This document shows positions 45,617 to 55,208 of a stretch of DNA of 64,000 bases, one piece after another. Made by a program: the position numbers and the translations under genes. How positions within the stretch are numbered: the stretch's first letter is position 1; the number at the start of each line of letters is the position of its first letter. The stretch comes from CAWDMC01 sp963803295 (GTDB lineage Bacteria; Acidobacteriota; Terriglobia; UBA7540): NCBI GenBank assembly GCA_963803295.1, contig CAWDMC010000014.1:62001-126000 (forward strand), in the 5' to 3' direction. Below the pieces are notes generated by a model. The model ran no database searches, was not told where the DNA came from, and worked only from the letters and a program-made list of their open reading frames with translations.

Positions 45617-46379
45617 TTCGTTGACCCAGAGACCAAGCTTGGAAAACTACTTCAATTATTTCACCGAAGTGGAGGAGTGCTTCCAGCATTGCCGGGGCAC
45701 CCCCACACTGCTTTCTCCTGTAGACTGGGCGCTGATTGAAGCATGGAAGGAGGCTGGCGTTCCGCTCGAGGCTGTGCTGAATGGCGTAGAGCGCACATTC
45801 GAAAAATGGGCGAAACGGCCCAGGCACCTTCGCAAAGTCAATGGCCTCGGATACTGTTCGCAGGAAGTGCTGCATGCGGCCGGAGAACTGCAGGAGGCTC
45901 TAACTGCGGGTGATCCCCTTGTCCGAATCCCAGGAGGACCGAAGCCGGCGGCGAAAGTTAACGCTGCACCATTCTCTGCCGGGGAGGTTGCAACTTACGT
46001 GAGTCGCAACGCCGAGGCCGTGATGAAGGCCGCAGAGGCGGCGGGCGCAGCCTCCGCGCCAGTTCTTGATGGGGATCTCGCGAAGGCTGCAACCGAGATC
46101 AAGCAGATGGCACCTGTGCCGGAGGCGAATCTGAGTTCTAACGATTTTGAAGACCTTGAAAGGCGTCTGACGGCCCTCGAAGAGAAGATCGAGGCGATGC
46201 TGAAGCGGGCGGTGCCGCTCGATCTACTCGCGGAATTCCGGCGCGAGGTCGAGCGCAGCATAGTTTCTTACCGCCAGCGCATGACGGGTCCGCAAATCGA
46301 ATCGCTGGAACGGCAGTATCTGAAAAAGCGAATGTTTGAGCATTATGGTATTCCGCGGCTCAGCCTGTTTTACCTCTAA
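45594..46379 (+). CDS. Conserved hypothetical protein
   Basis: About 261 residues; GTG start overlapping the coaX end. Sequence of regular protein type: YFNYFTEVEECFQHCRGTPTLLSPVDWALIEAWKEAGVPLEAVLNGVERTFEKW (helical), a Pro/Ala linker, then a heptad-like DFEDLERRLTALEEKIEAMLKRAVP. It ends with a basic YLKKRMFEHYGIPRLSLFYL tail. No membrane segment. It is probably co-transcribed with coaX and the next gene. Not assigned to a family. Confidence 0.75.
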   Translation: MVAQPAANSLTQRPSLENYFNYFTEVEECFQHCRGTPTLLSPVDWALIEAWKEAGVPLEAVLNGVERTFEKWAKRPRHLRKVNGLGYCSQEVLHAAGELQEALTAGDPLVRIPGGPKPAAKVNAAPFSAGEVATYVSRNAEAVMKAAEAAGAASAPVLDGDLAKAATEIKQMAPVPEANLSSNDFEDLERRLTALEEKIEAMLKRAVPLDLLAEFRREVERSIVSYRQRMTGPQIESLERQYLKKRMFEHYGIPRLSLFYL

Positions 46380-46392
46380 GCTGGAACGGCGA

Positions 46393-46938
46393 ATGAACAA
46401 AGTACTGATCGTGATATTAGGCTTCGGGCTCGGCATCGGAAGGGCGGTGGGCCAGAAGAAACCGGCGGGTGAGATTCCCGACCCTGCGGCATTGGTCCAG
46501 GTACACAATTATTGCGTGGATACGAGCAAAATCGCCGGCAGTCAGGCGGCGGAAGTAAAGCGTTTCGTCAAAACGCAAAGCAAAGCCGGGAAGTTGCTGT
46601 CGGATTTTCCCTGGACTTTGGCGGACGATTGCCGCGCAGGCCATGCTGAGGCGGTCGTCAGGATCGAGTTTCCGCTGCTCAACACGCCTGCCATCGAGCT
46701 TGGCCGGCCATTGAAGGAAGATGCTTCCGATGCGGACCTACTCGAGACCAAGGTCCTGTTCGAGGTTTTCGAGGCGGGCTCGGGGAAGCAGCTTTACAAG
46801 CTGCTGGCGGTTCCTCTCGGTGGCGGCAAGATCCAGACGGCAGGCGCAAATCCCACGGAGCAACGACGCGACGCCATGTACAACGCCTTCTCAATGCTTA
46901 GGGAGGACCTGCGATCACTCCTACCAGCCTCTCACTGA
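46393..46938 (+). CDS. Exported hypothetical protein
   Basis: 181 residues from ATG 46393; a signal peptide MNKVLIVILGFGLGIGRAVGQ is followed by a soluble domain (VQVHNYCVDTSKIAGSQAAEVKRFV, VVRIEFPLLNTPAIELGRP, VLFEVFEAGSGKQLYKLLAVPLGG). It lies 13 bases after the previous gene, so same operon. Family not recognised. Confidence 0.72.
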   Translation: MNKVLIVILGFGLGIGRAVGQKKPAGEIPDPAALVQVHNYCVDTSKIAGSQAAEVKRFVKTQSKAGKLLSDFPWTLADDCRAGHAEAVVRIEFPLLNTPAIELGRPLKEDASDADLLETKVLFEVFEAGSGKQLYKLLAVPLGGGKIQTAGANPTEQRRDAMYNAFSMLREDLRSLLPASH

Positions 46939-46990
46939 TCGCTCACCCGCGACGGCCGCACTGTGACTCGGAATCCAGATTGGAATCAAC

Positions 46991-48325
46991 ATGTCTTTTG
47001 AAGTAACGGTGGAGAAACTCGTCTACGGTGGTGAGGGTCTGGGCTATTCCGGTGGGAAGGTGATCCTGGTTTCGGGCTCATTGCCGGGCGAACGCCTGGA
47101 AGTGGAGGAGTTACGCACGGCCAAGGGTGTGGTCCATGCTCGTTCCTTGCGCCTGATAGAACCGAGTTCGGAACGTATGGAGGCGCCTTGTCCTTTTTTC
47201 GGACGATGTGGCGGATGCCAATACCAGCACTTTCGGCCGGAGCAACAGTCAATCACGAAGGGCGAGATCCTGCGGGAGACCTTACTGCGGATCGGCAAAA
47301 TCGCTTGGGAGCAAGAGATCCCATTACACACGGCCAGGCCTTTGGGATACCGGAACCAGGCACAATTCAAAGTGTCGGCTGCTCAAGAGGCGTCTGTCGA
47401 AATAGGATTCTACCAGGCCGAATCGCACCGCCTCGTTCCCATCAATGCCTGCCTGATCGTTTCGGCGAAGCTCAACGCGATTCTAGCTGAACTGCGGCGT
47501 TCAGAATGGTTGGAAAAACTTCGAGGGGCACAAGAGATCGATCTCATGGCCGATCACAACGATGATTGTGCCATGATGGTGATTCGTGCACAAAAAGAAG
47601 GCCCGCTGTCTGACTCAAACGTAAGGGAAGTGCTTGCCACTGACCTCCTAAGGCAAATGCCCGGACTTCAAACCGCAGCGTTCGACCGAAACGGTCGCTA
47701 CGAATTCTTTGGCCAGCCGGCCTTGAGCTACCAGGTGCGCGAGTTTCGTTATCAGGTTAGTCCCGGATCGTTCTTCCAAGCCTCACGATTTCTGCTTCCC
47801 GAGCTCGTGAACGCAGCGCTAAACACGAATTCGGGCGCTACTGCCAGCGAGCCTCGAACCCCTGACCCCGAACCGCGAGGACTCGCTCTAGACCTGTTCG
47901 CCGGTGTAGGACTTTTCACGCTGCCGCTGGGCCGGCGCTACACGCAGGTAATCGGGGTTGAGGGCAACCCCGGATATGCGGCCGATCTCACGGCGAATGC
48001 GCTCCGCTACGATTTCACTAACATCCGCAGCGTGTCATTGCCCGTTTTCGACTTCCTGCGCCGCTTCGCTCAGGGAGCGCCTGACCTGGTGTTGCTGGAT
48101 CCACCACGGGCCGGTATGGGCTCTCCCGCCCTCAAGCGACTGACGGATTTGGCTCCCCGCCGCATCCACTACGTGAGCTGCCATCCTCCGACACTGGCAC
48201 GGGATCTGCACGAATTTCTGGGTCGCGGTTATCGGCTCGAATCGATCGAGATGTTCGATCTTTTTCCTCAGACCTACCATATTGAATCGGTGGCTCGGCT
48301 GGTTCGTGGCGCTTCAGAGGCTTAA
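46991..48325 (+). CDS. 23S rRNA (uracil-5-)-methyltransferase, RlmD/RlmCD-like
   Basis: 444 residues. An N-terminal TRAM domain (VTVEKLVYGGEGLGYSGGKVILVSGSLPGERLEVEE), then the 4Fe-4S cluster motif CPFFGRCGGCQYQHF. The SAM domain contains LALDLFAGVGLFTLPLGRRY, DLVLLDPPRAGMGSPALKRL (D-P-P-R) and the catalytic Cys region YVSCHPPTLARDL. TrmA/RumA-type enzymes make m5U in 23S rRNA; whether U747 or U1939 is modified is not predictable here. Confidence 0.93.
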   Translation: MSFEVTVEKLVYGGEGLGYSGGKVILVSGSLPGERLEVEELRTAKGVVHARSLRLIEPSSERMEAPCPFFGRCGGCQYQHFRPEQQSITKGEILRETLLRIGKIAWEQEIPLHTARPLGYRNQAQFKVSAAQEASVEIGFYQAESHRLVPINACLIVSAKLNAILAELRRSEWLEKLRGAQEIDLMADHNDDCAMMVIRAQKEGPLSDSNVREVLATDLLRQMPGLQTAAFDRNGRYEFFGQPALSYQVREFRYQVSPGSFFQASRFLLPELVNAALNTNSGATASEPRTPDPEPRGLALDLFAGVGLFTLPLGRRYTQVIGVEGNPGYAADLTANALRYDFTNIRSVSLPVFDFLRRFAQGAPDLVLLDPPRAGMGSPALKRLTDLAPRRIHYVSCHPPTLARDLHEFLGRGYRLESIEMFDLFPQTYHIESVARLVRGASEA

Positions 48326-48511
48326 CCGCAGGATTTGCGTTACGGCCTGGAGAGCCACGGGAGCGCTAAATTAAAGACCATGGTTACTATGAGATAACGG
48401 CTAGCCCGGAAAAACTACTGGCCTCGTGAGCGGCTATTGCTATTCTGCCTGTTTGCGAGCCTCAAGATCGCCGCCGTGAAAACCTCGCTCGCACTTGAAG
48501 AATCCATCTAA

Positions 48512-51343
48512 ATGCCGTTCTCCAGGAGTCCTCTCCTCATTCTCGCCGCCTGTTTCGCCTTGGGAATCGCCTTGGCGCGCGCGGGGGGTGCCTACAGCAC
48601 TATTCCCTACCTGCTGGTCGCGGCCAGTGCCTGCTTGCTCGCGGGGCTCTTGCTTCTTCGGCGAGTTCCTGCCGCAACGGTTGGACCCATCCCTTTCAGT
48701 ACTCCCGATCGAACTCCCATGGGCGATGGCGATCTTGTGCCGACGAGCGCCAAGTCCTTTGATCGGCCACGACTGGCGTCCGGATTGATAGTGTTGGCCG
48801 GATTCGTTTTCGCCGGTGCGGCAGCGTCGCTATTGTTCGCACTCCGTTTCCCTCCCCATCATGCCAGCCATCTGCAGTCTTTTGGTTTAGATCTGAAGAA
48901 GCCGGTCTGGATCGAGGGTAAGTTGATTTCTAGTCCGGTGCGAGCCTCGGGCGGGAGCCTGCAGTTTGATCTTGCCGCTAGTGCAGTTTCGCAATTCGAA
49001 GAACCACGCGAAAAGCGCCGACGACTCACGGGAAAACTCCGCCTCTGGATGCGAAATCCCACCGACGCTGAGTCTTTCGCCGCGCTCGATGCGCTGCACC
49101 TTCATTACGGCGATGCAATCCGCGCTCGAGTGGATTTGCGCCGTCCGCGAGTGTACCGAAATCCTGGCGGATTCGATTATTGGCGCTGGCTGGAATCCTA
49201 CATGGACGTCAGTTGGGAGGGCTCGATTCCTTCTAGCGCGCAGGTCAAAAGGCTGGCTCCGCTCGCGAGTGGTAGCCGCTCCCGCTGGCTCGAGCCCGTC
49301 GGCCAGTTGATCAGCCGGGTGCGGCAGCATTTGCTTCTGACCATCGACCGGCTCTACCCTCCGTGGACAGCTAAAGGTCGTGACGGCGCGGTGCTCAAGG
49401 CGGTGCTGCTGGGCGATCGATCAGCGCTTGATTCCGATACCATCGAAAGCTTCCGGAAGGCCGGCCTTTACCACCTGCTGGTCATCGCCGGATTGCACGT
49501 CGGGCTGCTGGCTCTTCTGCTCACATCACTGCTTCGCTGGTTGCGGATCCGGGAGTCCTGGAGAGCGGCCGTGGTCCTTGTCATGCTGCTTGGGTACGCG
49601 TCGCTCGTGGAACAGCGAGCGCCAACTCTTCGCGCCACCCTGATGATCGCTGCTTATCTCACAGCACGGCTGCTTAGCCGCGAGCGGGCCGCACTAAACG
49701 CGATTGGGCTCGCCGCCCTGGTTTTGCTCCTGACCAGGCCGGCGTGGCTGTTCGAGGCAGGCTTCGAGCTTTCTTTCGCTGCCGCCTTGCTGATCGCTGC
49801 GGTCGCAGTTCCCATCCTGGCGCGCACGACGGAGCCTTACCGCCGGGCCTTGGGTCACCTTGAAGATGTGGAACTCGACGTCGTCATTCCACCGAAGGCT
49901 GCACAGTTCCGGATCACTCTACGATCCGTTATCTCCCTGCTGCAGGGTGGGCCTCTCCTTCGTGGTCACGTTGCCGTGGCACAACTCCTGGTGCTCTTGC
50001 CTGCCCGGCTCGCGATTTGGGCTGCCGAAATGATGCTATTCTCCGCCATCCTTCAGCTTGGTTTGCTGCTGCCTATGGCCGAGACCTTTCATCGCGTGAG
50101 CCTCGCTGGGGTCGGCCTTAACGCTCTCGCCATTCCGGTGATGACGGCGTTGCTGGCCCTGGCCATTCCCACGGTCCTCTTAGGGGTCGTCTCGACGGGA
50201 CTCGCTGCCCTACCGGCGCGTGCCCTCCACCTGATGATGCAGTCCCTGTTTGCACTGACGGACCTGCCCAACTTGCCGCATCTGCTCTCCTTCCGCGTGG
50301 CCGAGCCACCGGCTTGGGTGGCCTGGGCGTTTGCCTTGACCCTGGTAGCGACGGGATGCCTCCTAGCGCGCCGAGGCTTCCGATGGGAGAAGGCGTTGCT
50401 GTCGGCGGCCTTCGCGATGGCGTCGATCTTCGGTTTACTGATTGCGCTCGATCCCTTCCCGCCGCGCTTACCGCGAGGCGAGTTTGAAGTCACCGCGCTC
50501 GACTGCGGCGACGGCCAGGCACTGTTCGTGGTCATGCCGGACGGCCGCACTGTCCTGGTCGATGCGGGGGGAGGCCGGACCACCTCACGGAGTATGACCG
50601 GTGCTTTCCGTTTGCGGCGCTGGGATCCCGGCGAGGAAATAGTCTCGCCCTACCTATGGTCGCGAGGCGTGAAGCGCGTGGACCTTCTGGTGCTGGCGGG
50701 GGCGCGACGGGAGCACCTCGGCGGGCTCGAAGCCATTCTCGACAATTTCGCTGTCGGCGAGTTGTGGACTTCCGCGGCCGTCAAGGGCACGATGAGTGAG
50801 GAGCACGAGCATCTGTTCGAAATGGCCCGCCGACGAGGCGTGGCGCGGCGCGAGCTGGCTGCAGGTGACACGATCGACCTGGGCGACAATCACATCGCGG
50901 TGTTCTGGCCACCCCGTTCGCTGCCAGATCCCGATCCCGGCGCCCGTGGGTCCCGCAGTTCGGCGTATAACGCCTGGCTCAATGCCAATACTCTTGTGCT
51001 GCGCATCTCCGCAGAGCAGGCCAGTTTATTGCTTCCCGGCGATACAACCGAAAAGGTGCAACGACAATTAGCCGGATCGTTGCCGGACCTGGCGAGCACG
51101 GTGTTGGGACCGGCGCGGCGGAGCGCAGATTCGGCATTTAACGACGAATTCCTCGATCGGGTCATGCCCCTTGTGGCGATCTGGTCGGCGCCAAGCGGAG
51201 CTGATGCCGACAGCGCCTTCGAGCATCGCCTTCTCGACGCAGGAGTGCATGTCTATCGAACTGATCTGGAGGGCGCGGTAACGGTTGAGGTGAACGGGTC
51301 GGCGTTGAGGGTTCGCTGTTACGCCAATCCGCTCTGCCACTGA
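48512..51343 (+). CDS. comEC: ComEC/Rec2-type DNA internalisation protein with degenerate MBL domain
   Basis: 943 residues. An N-terminal membrane and OB-like domain (DUF4131 type), then the Competence core (LKAVLLGDRSALDSDTIESFRKAGLYHLLVIAGLHVGLLALLL, with H-x-x-x-x-S/A-G-x-H) and ~10 TM helices. The C-terminal beta-lactamase-like domain begins FEVTALDCGDGQALFVVMPDGRTVLVDAGG. Its metal motif, normally S/T-H-x-H-x-D-H-x-G-G, reads L-A-G-A-R-R-E-H-L-G-G, so most metal ligands are missing. ComEC forms the inner-membrane channel for DNA uptake; nuclease action by this copy is doubtful. Confidence 0.9.
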   Translation: MPFSRSPLLILAACFALGIALARAGGAYSTIPYLLVAASACLLAGLLLLRRVPAATVGPIPFSTPDRTPMGDGDLVPTSAKSFDRPRLASGLIVLAGFVFAGAAASLLFALRFPPHHASHLQSFGLDLKKPVWIEGKLISSPVRASGGSLQFDLAASAVSQFEEPREKRRRLTGKLRLWMRNPTDAESFAALDALHLHYGDAIRARVDLRRPRVYRNPGGFDYWRWLESYMDVSWEGSIPSSAQVKRLAPLASGSRSRWLEPVGQLISRVRQHLLLTIDRLYPPWTAKGRDGAVLKAVLLGDRSALDSDTIESFRKAGLYHLLVIAGLHVGLLALLLTSLLRWLRIRESWRAAVVLVMLLGYASLVEQRAPTLRATLMIAAYLTARLLSRERAALNAIGLAALVLLLTRPAWLFEAGFELSFAAALLIAAVAVPILARTTEPYRRALGHLEDVELDVVIPPKAAQFRITLRSVISLLQGGPLLRGHVAVAQLLVLLPARLAIWAAEMMLFSAILQLGLLLPMAETFHRVSLAGVGLNALAIPVMTALLALAIPTVLLGVVSTGLAALPARALHLMMQSLFALTDLPNLPHLLSFRVAEPPAWVAWAFALTLVATGCLLARRGFRWEKALLSAAFAMASIFGLLIALDPFPPRLPRGEFEVTALDCGDGQALFVVMPDGRTVLVDAGGGRTTSRSMTGAFRLRRWDPGEEIVSPYLWSRGVKRVDLLVLAGARREHLGGLEAILDNFAVGELWTSAAVKGTMSEEHEHLFEMARRRGVARRELAAGDTIDLGDNHIAVFWPPRSLPDPDPGARGSRSSAYNAWLNANTLVLRISAEQASLLLPGDTTEKVQRQLAGSLPDLASTVLGPARRSADSAFNDEFLDRVMPLVAIWSAPSGADADSAFEHRLLDAGVHVYRTDLEGAVTVEVNGSALRVRCYANPLCH

Positions 51344-51417
51344 GGCGCATTCTTGAAGCGGGACGTGTGGACGCGCGTTCTGAACGCCGATAATCGGGGC
51401 CGATCAAGGGACAGGCA

Positions 51418-53106
51418 TCAGGTCTGAAAGACGCCCGTCTTCAATTCTCTGACCTCCGGGTTCAGCGCCGCGGCTTCGAGCGCCCACACCAGTGCCTGGC
51501 GCGTCTCCACCGGATCGATAATCGCGTCCACCCAAAGCCGCGCGGCACCATAGCGCGGATCCGACTGGTGCTCATAGGTGGCCCGCACCGATTCATAAAG
51601 CTCTTTCTTGTCCACCTCGCTGAGTTTCTTGCCCTGGCGCTCAAGTTGCCGGATCTTGATCTCCACCAGCGTTCCGGCCGCCGATTCACCACTCATTACG
51701 GCGTATCGAGCCGTGGGCCAGGAGAAGATGAATCGCGGATCATAGGCCTTGCCGCACATGGCATAGTGGCCCGCACCGAAGCTGCCGCCCAGGATCACGG
51801 TGATCTTCGGCACGACACTATTTGATACGGCGTTCACCATCTTGGCCCCGGCCCGGATGATCCCCGTCCACTCGGCCTCCTTGCCCACCATGAATCCATT
51901 CACGTCGTGCAGGAAGACCAGAGGGACCAGATTCTGATTGCAGTCGAGAATGAATCGGGCCGCCTTCTCGGCCGACTCTGTGTAGATCACCCCGCCAAAG
52001 TGGATGCGCTTCTCACCTGTGCCGTGCGCCATGACTTGAACGTGTTTCTTCTGATTGGCGACAATGCCCACCGCCCAGCCGCCGATGCGGGCATACCCAC
52101 ACAGCACCGTCTGGCCGTACGTGGGCCGGTATTCGTCGAAGGCCGAGGCGTCCACCAGGCGGGCAATGATCTCCCGCATGTCGTACTGCCTGGCCGGGTC
52201 TGACGAGAAGATCCCGTACAGATCCTCGGCGGCATAAGCGGGCGGACGGGGGGGCTGATGATCGAAACGCGGCGGCGGCGGGTGTCCGGCTTTGTCAATC
52301 AGAGCCCGAATCCGTTCAATACAGGCCTCATCATTGGGCTCGCGGAAATCCACGGTGCCACTCACTTCAGCGTGCATCCTGGCGCCGCCAAGTTCTTCCG
52401 CCGAAACCTTCTGCCCGATGGCCGCCTGCACCAGCGCCGGACCGGCGAGAAAAAGCCCGCTGCCCTCAGTCATTAACACGTGATCGCACATGACCGGCAG
52501 GTAGGCGCCACCCGCCACGCACATCCCCATAATCGCGGTGATCTGTGAGATGCCCTGAGCACTCATCACCGCGTTGTTGCGAAAGACGCGCCCAAAGTCG
52601 TCGGTATCGGGGAAGACATCCTCCTGTAGGGGCAAGAAGATGCCGGCCGAGTCCACCAGATAAACGGTAGGAAGGCGGTTCTCGATGGCGATGTTCTGGG
52701 CCCGGATCACCTTCTTGGCGGTGAGGGGAAAGAAAGCGCCGGCTTTGACAGAAGCATCGTTGGCCACCACCATCACCAGGCGTCCCTGGATGCGAGCCAG
52801 CCCCGTGATAACACCCGCGGCAGGCGCTCCGCCCCATTCTTCGTACATTTCGTATGCCGAATAGAGTCCGAGTTCAAAGAATTCGCTGTCGGGATCGATG
52901 AGCCGGACAATGCGTTCGCGTGCTGTGAGACGACCCTTCTTATGCTGCGACTCGATAGCGTCGGGTCCACCTCCCTCGCGGATCTTCTCTTCTTCGGTCT
53001 TGATCTCGGAGAGCAAGTCGATCAGACACCGGGTGTTTTTTTGAAAGTCCGGGGATTCACGGTTGACGTGCGTCTCAAGAACCGGGCCCGACATAGGCTT
53101 CGACAA
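51418..53106 (-). CDS. Acyl-CoA carboxylase carboxyltransferase (MCC/PCC beta type)
   Basis: 562 residues. It transfers CO2 from carboxybiotin to an acyl-CoA. Carboxyltransferase landmarks: HKKGRLTARERIVRLIDPDSEFFELG, EWGGAPAAGVITGLARIQGR, MGMCVAGGAYLPVMCDHVLMT, FFPLTAKKVIRAQNIAIENRLPTVYLVDSAG, VPLVFLHDVNGFMVGKEAE, and GSFGAGHYAMCGKAYDPRFIFSWPTARYAVMSGESAA. The length and E-E-W-G-G-A-P motif fit methylcrotonyl-CoA carboxylase beta. No biotin carboxylase gene is next to it. M5 (MSGPVLE) is an alternative start. Confidence 0.92.
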   Translation of the reverse strand: MSKPMSGPVLETHVNRESPDFQKNTRCLIDLLSEIKTEEEKIREGGGPDAIESQHKKGRLTARERIVRLIDPDSEFFELGLYSAYEMYEEWGGAPAAGVITGLARIQGRLVMVVANDASVKAGAFFPLTAKKVIRAQNIAIENRLPTVYLVDSAGIFLPLQEDVFPDTDDFGRVFRNNAVMSAQGISQITAIMGMCVAGGAYLPVMCDHVLMTEGSGLFLAGPALVQAAIGQKVSAEELGGARMHAEVSGTVDFREPNDEACIERIRALIDKAGHPPPPRFDHQPPRPPAYAAEDLYGIFSSDPARQYDMREIIARLVDASAFDEYRPTYGQTVLCGYARIGGWAVGIVANQKKHVQVMAHGTGEKRIHFGGVIYTESAEKAARFILDCNQNLVPLVFLHDVNGFMVGKEAEWTGIIRAGAKMVNAVSNSVVPKITVILGGSFGAGHYAMCGKAYDPRFIFSWPTARYAVMSGESAAGTLVEIKIRQLERQGKKLSEVDKKELYESVRATYEHQSDPRYGAARLWVDAIIDPVETRQALVWALEAAALNPEVRELKTGVFQT

Positions 53107-53281
53107 GACGGTGACCTCGCGGCTGAAATGGGGTTTGGCACCTGGAAGCTACAAGATATCACAGGGCTGTACGATCATGGATATATCGGGCCTTCTCGGG
53201 CCAGGGCGGATCGCAAAGGCTAGTCCTGGCGGCATGCTGCCCAATTAAAGGCGATTAGCCTGGCCTGTCAAGCAATCTAAA

Positions 53282-54748
53282 AATGTAACTTTTGGATATA
53301 TCGTCGCGCAATCTAACTAAGATTGTAACTTTTGAACTATAGTTTTCTGTTACTCCAAGTGAGAGAGAGAACAGTAGTAGTACCGCCGCTGCTTTCAACG
53401 GACAGTTCGGCCTCCGACCAGCAACGGGCGGCGCTGCCCTTTTCGGGAAGGCTCTCGGGTTCGCCGCTGGCGTCCGGAGCCGGCAGCCGCCGCACCGAGG
53501 GGCTGGCCTGCGCCGTGGGCGTGAGGCGTCGCGGCACGGAGCCCTCGTGGCTGAGCCGAAAGATCCCTTCCAGCTTCGTCTGGATCGCGCTGGAGAGCTG
53601 AAAAGGATCGAGCCGCTGGCGCTGGCCTCGCAGCTCCGCCAGGCGCTCCCGATCAACAACGGAAGAATCCAGCACTCTCTGCCACGGGGTGCGTGGGGCC
53701 TGGTAAGGCCGCCGCAGGCGCGAGCCGATGCGCTCTTTCTTCTCCAGCTTCACCGAGGGCAGGAAAAGATTTTGAAACAGCCGCAGCTCCTTCTCGTAGA
53801 GCTCGTTCATCGCCTCCCGCGCTGCCGCACTGTCGTAGCGCACCTAACCGAGCAGGCGCCGCACGTGGGTCTGGTTTTTCTGCTCGATGTGGGCATTGTT
53901 ATCTTTCTTGTAGGCCGCCCGCGGGTGAATTGAATGGCACGCACTCGGCAATAGCGGCAGAGATGAGCATTGATGAACTCCGAGCCGTTATCGGAATCGA
54001 TGCCCCGCAAGGGGAAGGGCAAAGCCTGGCGGATTTCCTCCAGCGCCTTGGCCACCGCCTCCTGGCTCTTGCCCAGCACCGCCCGCGTTTCCGTCCAGCC
54101 CGTGTGGATATCGGTCAGGTTGAGCGAGTAGCAGAAGTCCCCCGCCCCCGCGTTGCCCGCATGCGCTACCAAGTCAATCTCGGCGAAGCCCGGCACTTGC
54201 ACATCCCACTGATCGGTCTTCACCGGGATATGGTGCTTCAGCAAACTCCCCGGCTTGGTGCGGCCGTAGAGCTGACGCCGCAACTTCCTTTTGTAAGGAC
54301 GCAAGCGCTGGTCCAGGGTGCGGGCGCTGATTTGCAGCAACGCTTGCTCTCGCTCCCGCGACAACCGGAAGCGGGTGCGAATCCTGGGCATCCACTCCGG
54401 CAGCAGCGCTTTCAGCCGTGCCTACCAAGGATAATTCGCCGCTTCCCAGACCGCCTTCACCACCGCCAGCAGTTGCAGCCCGTAGGTCAGCACCCGGCGC
54501 CGACGCTTTCTCCCCGGCTTCGCTACTGGCGCCGGCCCATTCAGAATGCGAATGGCGTACTTGCGGTTGTACCCACAGTTGGCACAAAACTCGTCCAGGA
54601 CCCGTTGCCTCTCCGCCCCACTCGCTCGCTGGTAACGAGGATATATCTGCTGCCAATATTCCCTTCTCGAAGCACAACTCATAACGTAACCCTTGTCCAT
54701 GACGGGTTACATTCTCGAATTGTGCGACGATACCCAACGGGTAACATT
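53282..54748 (-). mobile_element. Degenerate insertion sequence with ~50-bp terminal inverted repeats
   Basis: The left end (53282-53333) and the complement of the right end (54701-54748) share AATGT-AC, TTGG, ATATCGTCGC-CAATT and TGTAAC in the same order. Inside is a minus-strand integrase-type transposase broken by stops and a frameshift. The length is ~1.47 kb. Confidence 0.7.
53337..54700 (-). pseudogene. Broken DDE/rve integrase-type transposase
   Basis: The N-terminus is MDKGYVMSCASRREYWQQIYPRYQRASGAERQRVLDEFCANCGYNRKYAIRILNG. In the same frame after a TAG (54422) it continues MPRIRTRFRL and the core VPGFAEIDLVAHAGNAGAGDFCYSLNLTDIHTGWTE (first Asp), then GIDSDNGSEFINAHL (second Asp). 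A frameshift near 53925 and a second TAG (in LLG-stop-VRYDS, probably an old Trp) separate the C-terminal part (YEKELRLFQNLFLPSVKLEKKERIGSRLRR). Two amber codons and a frameshift mean it is inactive. Confidence 0.8.
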
Positions 54749-54825
54749 TTACGCTGCGCGATTCTGGCGGCCAGCGATTTGGTTAGTGCTATCCTGGGTG
54801 AAGCGCGGAGGGTTGAAGAGAAGAG

Positions 54826-55191
54826 GTGAAGCGAGTGAAAACTGAAGACAAGACCGCTGAACTCGTTAGTGGGCTAATCCGTGCGACAGAGGAGGGACAG
54901 GTCAACTGGCATCCCACCGCGAGGATCGATGAATTTACCTGCTCGCTACAGGGTCGTTTCACCATCCTTTTAAGCAAGGATAAGGGGGAGATTTCCCTTC
55001 GTATGCTGGACACGGATGACCGTGAGCTGCTTAGCATCTCCGAATCCAGAGCCCGAATGTTGGGCCTTCCTTGGCCCTCTGGCCAACTGAAAGTAGATGT
55101 CTGGTCCGCCTTCTTCGACGTTGTACGGCGTAATGCCCTGCACGTAGACCAGGCTATAGACGAAGTTCTCAGGGGTCTCAAACGGGCTTGA
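54826..55191 (+). CDS. Hypothetical protein upstream of the CoA-transferase subunit
   Basis: 121 residues: MKRVKTEDKTAELVSGLIRATEEGQVNWHPTARIDEFTCSLQGRFTILLSKDKGEISLRMLDTDDRELLSI, then SESRARMLGLPWPSGQLKVDVWSAFFDVVRRNALHVDQAIDEVLRGL. It looks like a genuine soluble protein with a beta-rich middle. No recognised family. It begins ~80 bases beyond the right end of the decayed IS and ends 17 bases before the next start codon. Confidence 0.65.
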   Translation: MKRVKTEDKTAELVSGLIRATEEGQVNWHPTARIDEFTCSLQGRFTILLSKDKGEISLRMLDTDDRELLSISESRARMLGLPWPSGQLKVDVWSAFFDVVRRNALHVDQAIDEVLRGLKRA

Positions 55192-55208
55192 AAGTTTCCT
55201 GGCATCTA

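Noticed and set aside
53807..54424. In-frame TAG codons in the transposase as possible recoding (pyrrolysine)
   Set aside because: They fall at probable Trp and other codons, are accompanied by a frameshift, and the element is an IS; ordinary decay explains them.
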